Source: Lysobacter sp. ISL-50
GTDB lineage: Bacteria > Pseudomonadota > Gammaproteobacteria > Xanthomonadales > Xanthomonadaceae
Assembly: GCF_018612875.1 (NCBI RefSeq)
Contig: NZ_JAGGRI010000011.1
Location: 38,281-102,280, forward strand
Direction of reading: 5' to 3'
DNA length: 64,000 bases
Part shown: piece by piece, positions 57,505 to 64,000 of the stretch
How positions within the stretch are numbered: the stretch's first letter is position 1
Layout: each line of letters opens with the position of its first letter
The notes under the pieces: generated by a model
The model's database searches: none
Seen by the model: only the letters and a program-made list of their open reading frames with translations
What the model was told of the DNA's origin: nothing
Made by a program: the position numbers and the translations under genes

Positions 57505-57676
57505 CGGGCCATTATAGGGGTGAGGGTTGCATGGGGTTTGTGGATGCGCGGCTTATTCCCTTCTCCCGTTTACGGGACAAGGGGCCCGGGGGCGGATGAG
57601 GGTACGCGGAACCCCGGCCCGCGCGCGGGCGAGGGAGAACCGCGGCTACTCAGCGATATCCGCGATCCGAACCGGA

Positions 57677-58702
57677 TCAGTGATGCAACATCACCAACTC
57701 GAACGCCACCCACGCCAGCAACCCGGCCAGCAAGATCCCGCCCTCGCGCTTGCTCACCCGCAGATCGCCGCGCAGCATCGGATACAGCATCAGCGCGAAC
57801 ACCGCCGCGGCCGGCAGTTCGAAACGCACGAACGATTCCGGCAACGGCACCGTGTGCAGCGCGGCCATGCCGCCGAGCACGATCAGCAGATTGAACAGGC
57901 TCGAACCGATCACGTGGCCGACCACGATGTCGCCCTGCCCGCGCCGCGCCGCGGCGATGGCGGCGGCGACTTCCGGCAAGGCGGTGCCGATCGCGACCGG
58001 CAACAAGCCGGTCAGCAGCGGCGACAGGCCCAGGCCGGCGCCGATGATCGCCGCGTTGGGCGAACCGAAACCGCCCGCGACGGCCGGCGCGGCGGCGGCG
58101 AAGCTCCACAGCCCGTTGCCGCCGACGATCAGATACGCGCCCATGTGCAACAGCACCGCAGCGATGAACACCCGCACCAGATTCAAGCCCAGATGGGTCT
58201 GGGTCTGCGCGAACGCGGCGATCGCGTCCTGCAGCTCCGGCGTCTCGCGGCGCGTGCGTGCGACCGCGAAGGCGACCACCGCGACGAACACCACGATCAT
58301 GCCCAGGCCCTCGGCCCGGCTCAGCGCGCCGTCCAGGCTCAGGCCGATCACCGCCGCCGTGCCCACCAGCAGCACCAGCAACAGCGGCGCCAGCGCCCGC
58401 CAGCGCACCAGCAGCGGCGCCGCGAGCGCGGCCAGACCCAGGGTCAGGCCGAAATTGACCACGTTGCTGCCGACCGCGTTGCCCAGCGCCAGCGCCTGCT
58501 GCCCACGCAGCACCGCCTGCAGATTGACCGCCAGTTCCGGCAGCGAGGTGCCGAAGGCCACCAGCACCAGACCGGCCGCGAACGGCGAGGCGCCGAAGCG
58601 CTGGGCCAGGCCGGACGCGCCCTTGACGATCGAATCGCCGCCCAGAGCCAGCAGAAACAGGCCCAATACGAACAAGCCGACGGCTTCGAACATGGCGGTC
58701 AT
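57677..58702 (-). CDS. CaCA-family calcium/sodium antiporter (YrbG-like)
   Basis: 341 residues with two inverted halves. First alpha repeat GTSLPELAVNLQAVLRGQQALALGNAVGSNVVNFG (about 51-85); second GTALPEVAAAIAAARRGQGDIVVGHVIGSSLFN (about 243-275). About ten transmembrane helices. It exchanges Na+ or H+ for Ca2+ across the inner membrane. The start could also be the Met 9 nt inward (MFEAV). Confidence 0.93.
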   Translation of the reverse strand: MTAMFEAVGLFVLGLFLLALGGDSIVKGASGLAQRFGASPFAAGLVLVAFGTSLPELAVNLQAVLRGQQALALGNAVGSNVVNFGLTLGLAALAAPLLVRWRALAPLLLVLLVGTAAVIGLSLDGALSRAEGLGMIVVFVAVVAFAVARTRRETPELQDAIAAFAQTQTHLGLNLVRVFIAAVLLHMGAYLIVGGNGLWSFAAAAPAVAGGFGSPNAAIIGAGLGLSPLLTGLLPVAIGTALPEVAAAIAAARRGQGDIVVGHVIGSSLFNLLIVLGGMAALHTVPLPESFVRFELPAAAVFALMLYPMLRGDLRVSKREGGILLAGLLAWVAFELVMLHH

Positions 58703-58831
58703 CCCCTTGCGATCAATGATTCGCGCACTACCGGCGCGAGCGTTCCGAACCCGATTCTATGCCCGGGCGGGCCGGTTCGTCCGCCGGCGGTCAACGCCGG
58801 CGGCGACGGCCACCGCGCCGGGAGCGGCGCG

Positions 58832-59506
58832 CTAGAAACAACCCTCGACGTAGTCCACCTGCGGCGGCACGCCGATGCGCCAGCGACCGACCTTGCCGTC
58901 GGCGCCGGTTTCGAACACCAGCACACCGGCGCCGCCGGCCGGATCGGCCACGCGCAGATACGTGCCGCCCTGCTCGTACTTGTGCGGCTGCTCTTCGACC
59001 TTGCCCGGATACAAACGGCGGATGTCGTCCGCGCTCATGCCGCGCTTGCCGCCGCCGGGCGCGACTTCTTTGTCGCCGCCCACGTCCACGCGCGCGAACT
59101 TGCCGTCTTCGACCATGAAGCCGAACTCGCGCGCATTGTTCACCCAGATCGGCAGCAGGTAATAGCAGGTGCTGTCTGCCGAGGGCTTGCCCTTGAGTTC
59201 GCCGCCCCAGGCCTGCTTGGTCTGCTCCACGCTCATGCCGAAGCGCATGTCGCCGTAGCCGTCGAAGCGCGCGAGCGTGCTGCTCGCGGCCGGCGGCGGG
59301 TTGGACACCGGCGCGGTCGCCGGCGGCACGTTTTCAGCGGGTTGATCGGTGATCGGCGCGGGATTGACCGCCGGCGCGGTGTCGGCCGCGGGCGTCGCGG
59401 CGGTCGGCGCCGCCTCGCGCTGGCAGGCGCTCAGGCCCAGGCTCAACGCCATCGCGGCGAGCAAAGCGGCGCGGGTCGGTGCGAAGGTCGTCGGCGTGTG
59501 TGTCAT
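58832..59506 (-). CDS. Hypothetical lipoprotein
   Basis: 224 residues from the ATG at 59506, with GGAG 8 nt upstream; in-frame codons above 59506 belong to the repeat at 59597 and were excluded. Signal sequence with lipobox LSLGLSAC, then a Pro/Ala-rich linker of about 55 residues. The C-terminal part (about 80-224) has a FDGYGDMRFGMSVEQTKQAWGGEL motif seen in small periplasmic domains of unknown role. Single gene between calcium antiporter and repeat. Confidence 0.8.
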   Translation of the reverse strand: MTHTPTTFAPTRAALLAAMALSLGLSACQREAAPTAATPAADTAPAVNPAPITDQPAENVPPATAPVSNPPPAASSTLARFDGYGDMRFGMSVEQTKQAWGGELKGKPSADSTCYYLLPIWVNNAREFGFMVEDGKFARVDVGGDKEVAPGGGKRGMSADDIRRLYPGKVEEQPHKYEQGGTYLRVADPAGGAGVLVFETGADGKVGRWRIGVPPQVDYVEGCF

Positions 59507-59596
59507 CGGCGGAACTCCGGCGCCCGGGGCGCGATTCGAATGGCCGAAGCAGCCTAGCGTTTTTACGTGAACGCGGCGAGAAGCGGCGTGAGGCTT

Positions 59597-59714
59597 TTGT
59601 GGGAGGGGCTTCAGCCCCGATGCTCTTCGATCAGAAGTAGTGAAGTTCCAAGCGATCGGAGCGAAGAGCATCGGGGCTGAAGCCCCTCCCACAAAAGCCC
59701 CTCACACAAAAGCC
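59597..59714. repeat. REP-like palindrome, copy 6
   Basis: TTTTGTGGGAGGGGCTTCAG and the inverse GCTGAAGCCCCTCCCACAAA plus a partial duplicated end (CACACAAAAGCCC). It lies between the lipoprotein start and hmgA. Confidence 0.88.
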
Positions 59715-59741
59715 CTCGCACGAGACCGGCGACCGCTACGC

Positions 59742-61106
59742 TCACTCCTTCCGATTCGGATCGAAATGCTTGCGCAACCCCGCCCAGCACGCCTGATAGT
59801 CGCGCTGCCGGTGCGCCGCATCGAACGCCTGCTCGGTCGGACGAATCACCGCGCGGGTCTCGAACATGAAAGCCATGGTGTCGGTGATCACATGCGGCTT
59901 GCTCAGGTCGGCATGCGAGGCTTTCTCGAACGTCTCCGCATCCGGCCCATGCCCGGTCATGCAGTTGTGCAGCGAAGCGCCGCCCGGGGCGAAGCCACCG
60001 GCCTTGGCGTCGTACACACCGTGCACCAGTCCCATGAACTCGCTGGCGATGTTGCGATGGAACCACGGCGGCCGGAAGGTGTGCTGCGCCACCAGCCAGC
60101 GCGGCGGGAAGATCACGAAATCGATATTGGCCGTGCCAGGCGTATCGCTGGGCGAGGTCAGCACGGTGAAGATCGACGGATCGGGATGGTCGAAGCTGAT
60201 CGAGCCGATGGTGTTGAAGCGGCGCAGATCGTATTTGTACGGCGCGTAGTTGCCGTGCCAGGCGACCACGTCCAGCGGCGAGTGGCCGATGTCGGCGCGC
60301 CACAGATGCCCCTGGAATTTTCCGACCAGTTCGAACTCGCCGTCGATGTCCTCGTAGGCCGCGTGCGGGGTGAGGAAATCGCGCGAATTGGCCAGGCCGT
60401 TGGAACCGATCGGGCCCAGGTCGGGCAACCGCAGCGCGGCGCCGAAGTTCTCGCACACGTAGCCGCGCGAAGCGCCGTCGGGCAGCTCGACGCGGAAGCG
60501 CACGCCGCGCGGAATCACCGCCACTTCGAACGGCTCGACCTCGATCGCGCCGAACTCGGTGCCGATCAGCAGGCGGCCGTGTTGCGGCACGATCAACAAC
60601 TCGCCGTCGGCGTCGTAGAAATATCGGCCTTCCATCGAACGGTTGGCGGCGTACAGATGGATGCCGCAGCCATGCTGGCCCGCGGCCGAGCCATTGCCGG
60701 CCATCGTGTACAGGCCATCGACGAAATCGACCGGCGCCTGCGGCAACGGCAGCGGGTCCCAGCGCAACTGGTCGGGCGAAACCGGGCCGTCGCCGAACTC
60801 GTTATGGAACTGAGGCTGCCGATATTGCGAGAAGGTGCCGTGCATCGCCGCCGGACGAATGCGGTACAGCCAGCTGCGCCGGTTTTCCTTGCGCGGCGCG
60901 GTGAACGCGGTGCCGCTGAGCTGCTCGGCGTACAAGCCCATCGCCACGCGCTGCGGCGAGTTCTGCCCTTCCGGCAACGCGCCGGCCACCGCTTCACTTG
61001 CGAATTCGTTGCCGAACCCGCTCATGTAGCCGCGCGGACGCTGGCGCAGGCTGTCAGTGCTGGGCATCGGGATGACGTTGTCGATGTCGGTGGCTGCGGT
61101 GCTCAT
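59742..61106 (-). CDS. hmgA: Homogentisate 1,2-dioxygenase
   Basis: 454 residues, the normal length. The typical opening [13 protein letters not shown] is at about 27-39; the iron ligands fit [20 protein letters not shown] (H, E) and the later [11 protein letters not shown] (H). It opens the ring of homogentisate to maleylacetoacetate, the substrate of MaiA. Upstream on the same strand lie a hypothetical gene and hpd, giving hpd - hyp - hmgA. maiA and fahA are about 47 kb away in the window. No operator palindrome is visible directly before hmgA. Confidence 0.96.
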   Translation of the reverse strand: MSTAATDIDNVIPMPSTDSLRQRPRGYMSGFGNEFASEAVAGALPEGQNSPQRVAMGLYAEQLSGTAFTAPRKENRRSWLYRIRPAAMHGTFSQYRQPQFHNEFGDGPVSPDQLRWDPLPLPQAPVDFVDGLYTMAGNGSAAGQHGCGIHLYAANRSMEGRYFYDADGELLIVPQHGRLLIGTEFGAIEVEPFEVAVIPRGVRFRVELPDGASRGYVCENFGAALRLPDLGPIGSNGLANSRDFLTPHAAYEDIDGEFELVGKFQGHLWRADIGHSPLDVVAWHGNYAPYKYDLRRFNTIGSISFDHPDPSIFTVLTSPSDTPGTANIDFVIFPPRWLVAQHTFRPPWFHRNIASEFMGLVHGVYDAKAGGFAPGGASLHNCMTGHGPDAETFEKASHADLSKPHVITDTMAFMFETRAVIRPTEQAFDAAHRQRDYQACWAGLRKHFDPNRKE

Positions 61107-61215
61107 ACGGGCTCGCTGGGCTGTTGGACGCCGCGCCGCGGGCGGCGCGCAATCGGGTCGTGACGCAGGTGGTGATGCATACGGCGGTGAATCGATACGA
61201 GCGAGCCGGCGCCCC

Positions 61216-61719
61216 TTACATGCCCAGGGCGCGGCTGAGCACGTAGGGGTGCGTGCGGTCGATGACCAGCGCCAGTTGCGTCGCCAGCTCCAGGATTCGT
61301 GGCGTATCCGCGCGCCACACCATGATGACGTTCAAGTTGTCGCTGATACGGTCGTCGATCACCAGCGTCTCGTAGCCACCGTTGTCCTCGCGCTCGGCCA
61401 GCAGCGGGTCGAGCCAGGCGAAATACTCGCTGACCAGCCACTTGGAACCGTTCTCGCCTTGCGGAAAGTCCGGCAGCGGCGGGTCGAACCAGTCGCTGAT
61501 CTGCTCGTGCACCTCGTCGATCTTGTCGCCGACCGCGAAGTGCTGCATCAGCCGGAACACCAGCGCGGTCTGCCTCACCTCTTCGGGCGAGGGGTCTTCC
61601 ATCCAGTCGAAGTCCGGATCGTTTCCGGCGCCTTCGATCGAAGCGACCAGCGAATCCACTTCCTCGGATTCCAGTTCGCGAAAGGTCAAGCGATCGACGA
61701 GTTCCCTGAGCATGCCCAC
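61216..61719 (-). CDS. Hypothetical acidic protein between hpd and hmgA
   Basis: 167 residues (or 165 from the second Met). Acidic and helical, with [26 protein letters not shown] and [28 protein letters not shown] stretches and no signal peptide or membrane segment. I recognise no family. It lies 20 nt after hpd and 109 nt before hmgA on the same strand, so it is likely co-transcribed with tyrosine catabolism. Function unknown. Confidence 0.75.
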   Translation of the reverse strand: MGMLRELVDRLTFRELESEEVDSLVASIEGAGNDPDFDWMEDPSPEEVRQTALVFRLMQHFAVGDKIDEVHEQISDWFDPPLPDFPQGENGSKWLVSEYFAWLDPLLAEREDNGGYETLVIDDRISDNLNVIMVWRADTPRILELATQLALVIDRTHPYVLSRALGM

Positions 61720-61739
61720 AGCCTTGTGATGAGGAAGCC

Positions 61740-62831
61740 TTATAGTACGCCGCGCTGCATCTGATCGCGCTCGATGCTCTCGAACAGGGCCTGGAAATTG
61801 CCCTCGCCGAAGCCTTCGTTGCCCTTGCGCTGGATGATCTCGAAGAAGATCGGGCCGATCGCGTTCTTGGTGAAGATCTGCAGCAGCTTGCGCTGATGGG
61901 TCTCCGGGTCGGCGTCGATCAAGATCTTGTTCTTGGCCAACCGCGCGACGTCCTCGCCATGGTCAGGAACGCGCATGTCGATCACGTCGAAATACGTATC
62001 CGGCGTATCGAGGAACTCGACATTGCGCGCGCGCATCGCCTCGACGGTCTCGTAGATGTTGTCGGTGAAGCAGGCGATGTGCTGGATGCCCTCGCCCTTG
62101 TAGGCGTCCAGGTATTCGTTGATCTGGCTCTTGGGATCGTTGGACTCGTTGAGCGGAATGCGCACCACGCCGTCGGGCGCGGTCATCGCCTTGGACACCA
62201 GGCCGGTCTTGACGCCCTTGATGTCGAAGTAGCGGATTTCGCGGAAGTTGAACAAGCGCTCGTAGTAGTCCGACCACTTCTGCATGTTGCCGAAGTACAG
62301 GTTGTGGGTCAGGTGGTCGATGAAGGTCAGGCCGAACCCGGCCGGGTTCTGGTCCGCGCCCGGGATCGGCTCGTAGTCGGCGTAGGCATTGCCCTTGTCG
62401 CCGTACTGATCGACCAGGTACAGCATGCAGTCGCCGATGCCCTTGACCACGGGCGCGTCGATGACGCGGGTGTCGGCACGCTCGCCCACCGCTTCGCCGC
62501 CGTTGCCGAGCACCGCCTTGAGCACCTCGGCCGCCGGCTTCTTGAAGCGGATCGCGAATCCGGCCGCGCAGGGGCCGTGCGCGTCGGCGAAGGCCGAGGC
62601 GAAGCTGTCCGGGCTTTCGTTGACCAGGAAGTTCACCCCGCCCTGGCGGTAGACCGTGATCGGCCGCGACTTGTGCCGCAGCACGGCGGTGAAGCCCAGG
62701 CGGCGGAAATAGTCGTGGAGCAGCTCGCCTTGGCCGACCGGGGCGGCGAACTCGACGAACTCGAAGCCGTCGATGCCGAGCGGATTTTCGAAGGTGGTGA
62801 CCTGCATGCCGAGGTTGGGCTGTGCATTCAT
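61740..62831 (-). CDS. hpd: 4-Hydroxyphenylpyruvate dioxygenase
   Basis: 363 residues of VOC fold. The non-heme iron ligands are in LTFIDHLTHNLY (H), GIQHIACFTDNIYE (H) and GPIFFEIIQRKGNEGFGEGNF (E). It turns 4-hydroxyphenylpyruvate into homogentisate, which hmgA then opens. It is the first gene of the unit and is divergent from the MarR-type regulator; its promoter carries that regulator's probable operator. Confidence 0.96.
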   Translation of the reverse strand: MNAQPNLGMQVTTFENPLGIDGFEFVEFAAPVGQGELLHDYFRRLGFTAVLRHKSRPITVYRQGGVNFLVNESPDSFASAFADAHGPCAAGFAIRFKKPAAEVLKAVLGNGGEAVGERADTRVIDAPVVKGIGDCMLYLVDQYGDKGNAYADYEPIPGADQNPAGFGLTFIDHLTHNLYFGNMQKWSDYYERLFNFREIRYFDIKGVKTGLVSKAMTAPDGVVRIPLNESNDPKSQINEYLDAYKGEGIQHIACFTDNIYETVEAMRARNVEFLDTPDTYFDVIDMRVPDHGEDVARLAKNKILIDADPETHQRKLLQIFTKNAIGPIFFEIIQRKGNEGFGEGNFQALFESIERDQMQRGVL

Positions 62832-62887
62832 GGCATTGTTCTCGGGTGGCGGCCGGATCCGCTGCGGACGGCCTCAGGGAAAGGGTC

Positions 62888-62916
62888 GTTATAGTTTCAC
62901 ATGAAACCATAAGCAA
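62888..62916 (-). promoter_or_regulatory. hpd promoter with palindromic operator in the spacer
   Basis: On the minus strand -35 TTGCTT, a 17-nt spacer and -10 TATAAC, about 60 nt before the hpd ATG. The spacer is almost wholly the palindrome GTTTCA-TG-TGAAAC (plus strand GTTTCA-CA-TGAAAC at 62894-62907, extended near-symmetrically to 62890-62911). A MarR dimer bound here would block RNA polymerase and could also repress the divergent regulator gene. Confidence 0.78.
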
Positions 62917-62929
62917 GGCACAGTGCAGC

Positions 62930-63511
62930 ATGAATCGACCGCCCTCACAGTCCGGCCCGGCCGGCACCGCCCCCTCCGACCCTGAACAGGCCGGCCCCGG
63001 CCCGACCGCGCCCCCCGTCCGCGCCGCCGCGCGCGGCCCGGCCCGGCATGCCGAGCTGGACCTGGACCATTTCCTGCCCTATCGCCTGTCGGTGTTGTCG
63101 AACCGGGTCAGCGGCGCGATCGCGCGGGTCTATTCCGAGCGTTACGCCCTGAGCGTGACCGAGTGGCGGGTGATGGCCGTACTCGGCCGCTTCCCCGGTT
63201 TGTCCGCGAACGAAGTGGCGCAGCGCACGGCGATGGACAAGGTCGCGGTGAGCCGCGCCGTCGCCCGCCTGACCGAGGCCGGCCGTTTGGAGCGCGACAC
63301 CCACGACGACGACCGTCGCCGTTCGGTGCTGCAGTTGTCGCCGGACGGCTACAAGATTTACGACGAGGTCGCGCCGATGGCGTTGGCGTTCGAGCAGCGC
63401 TTGTTGGCGGGGATCGAGTCGGCCGAGCGCGATGCGCTCTTTCGTCTGCTGGACCGGCTGGATGAGTTGGAGATGCAGGCTGAAGCGGAGATGGCGGCGG
63501 ATAAGCGCTGA
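62930..63511 (+). CDS. MarR-family regulator of tyrosine catabolism (HpdR-type)
   Basis: 193 residues from the ATG at 62930. The first about 40 residues are a Pro/Ala-rich extension; the MarR winged helix (about 45-180) has the helix pair SANEVAQRTAMDKVAVSRAVARLTEAG and wing RDTHDDDRRRSVLQLSPDG. It is divergent from hpd with the palindrome GTTTCA-NN-TGAAAC between them, and a near copy precedes fahA. The likely role is repression relieved by a pathway intermediate; this is inferred from layout. Confidence 0.88.
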   Translation: MNRPPSQSGPAGTAPSDPEQAGPGPTAPPVRAAARGPARHAELDLDHFLPYRLSVLSNRVSGAIARVYSERYALSVTEWRVMAVLGRFPGLSANEVAQRTAMDKVAVSRAVARLTEAGRLERDTHDDDRRRSVLQLSPDGYKIYDEVAPMALAFEQRLLAGIESAERDALFRLLDRLDELEMQAEAEMAADKR

Positions 63512-64000
63512 CCAGCGCGCGCGCTGCCGTCGGCGCGGGTGGTGCGCGCTGACGCTCCGACCTTGAGCGCCGCGCGCTGAGGCTGCGGGCTGCGACGTGC
63601 TTCCGGCGCATACCGTAATCCGCTTTGCGGTTGCGATACCGCCACAACCCCATTCTAAATTGCACTGACAATGGTGGCTTCCGTTGCCGTTGCCGTTGCC
63701 GTTGCTGTTGTTGTTGTTGTTGTTGTTGTTGCCGGGCGCAGCTTGTAACTCGCGAGACCAGGGACACCCGAAGGGCGGCGCACATGGACGTGCGCCGGGT
63801 GCCACCTTGGGCAGGATGCCCAATGTGGCACCTGCCTGCGCAAGCACCGCACTCGTGGCTTTTGACTCGAAACAGCCCAAAGCCCTTTCTTTGGTTACTT
63901 TCTTTGTGGCTTTGGACAAAGAAAGTGACCCGCCGCTCCATGGCGGAAGCGTTTAGCGTTTGATCTTGCTTGTAGCGTTTGCTCTTGCTTGAAGCGTTTG
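63512..64000. repeat. Low-complexity and repeat DNA at the window end
   Basis: 63676-63732 is a microsatellite, CCGTTG hexamers running into GTT trimers. 63779-63830 carries GTGCCAC...GTGGCAC. 63889-63932 is an imperfect inverted repeat TTTGGTTACTTTCTTTGT / ACAAAGAAAGTGACCCG. From 63948 to the edge an about 20-nt TAGCGTTTGNTCTTGCTTG unit repeats. Frames through this region encode poly-Leu or poly-Asn runs and I do not accept them as genes. It resembles a mobile-like dispersed repeat of Lysobacter chromosomes. Confidence 0.75.

Noticed and set aside
63108..63941. Frames giving poly-Leu or poly-Asn proteins at the window end
   Set aside because: They come from the GTT/CCGTTG microsatellite and repeat DNA; no start context, no family, and part overlaps the MarR gene.

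Overview
The window reads as a chromosome segment of a Lysobacter-like bacterium (Xanthomonadaceae, Gammaproteobacteria). The reasons are very high GC, a Clp-type CRP homologue next to speD and coq7, xanthomonad-style scattered trp genes, and many GTG-GGAGGGGCTTCAGCCCC type intergenic repeats. Everything is called from sequence reading alone; genus level is an inference. There is no sign of a prophage, integron or complete insertion sequence.

Layout. 1-4812 (minus strand): an ABC-type polysaccharide export block, glycosyltransferase - Wzm permease - Wzt ATPase - SAM methyltransferase, the last one running off the left edge. 4818-7785: reverse transsulfuration pair (Cbs, then cystathionine gamma-synthase/lyase). 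8237-11297: a DUF465 protein, two envelope proteins and pilU. 11382-12368: an eight-unit tandem array of a dispersed palindromic repeat. 12378-14215: maiA-fahA, the end of tyrosine catabolism. 14708-16675: a secreted M23 peptidase. 17005-20368: an ECF sigma factor plus TPR Ser/Thr kinase pair. 20686-21663: rplM-rpsI-tRNA-Gln. 21832-26271: a GlcF-like protein, coq7, speD, clp, and a GNAT acetyltransferase.

26430-41988 is the most interesting part. The tryptophan genes trpE, trpG-trpD and trpC are spread over it, and a five-gene cyanophycin block (ABM protein, iadA, cphB, cphA and a second Mur-type ligase) lies between trpD and trpC on the same strand, with trpC only 3 nt behind the last ligase. 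An OmpR-type two-component system and a small basic exported protein lie between trpE and trpG. Two unlisted 47-codon leader reading frames, one before trpE and one before trpG, both encode the peptide motif GWRWW and both follow a GTTACAGT element. They look like paired tryptophan-sensing leaders.

42136-49070: yegS-like lipid kinase, a candidate GGA-rich small RNA on the plus strand, rraA, an 841-residue dimethylformamidase-like/PLL-lectin protein, rpe, a J-domain protein and purC. 49470-59506: small transporters and membrane proteins (SMR, DUF962, EamA, NhaA, CaCA), a secreted S8 protease, an NAD-dependent epimerase-like protein and a lipoprotein. 59742-63511: hpd, a hypothetical gene and hmgA with a divergent MarR-type regulator. 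The palindrome in the hpd promoter recurs with one mismatch before fahA, which ties the two tyrosine-degradation loci into one predicted regulon. 63512-64000 holds low-complexity and repeat DNA only.
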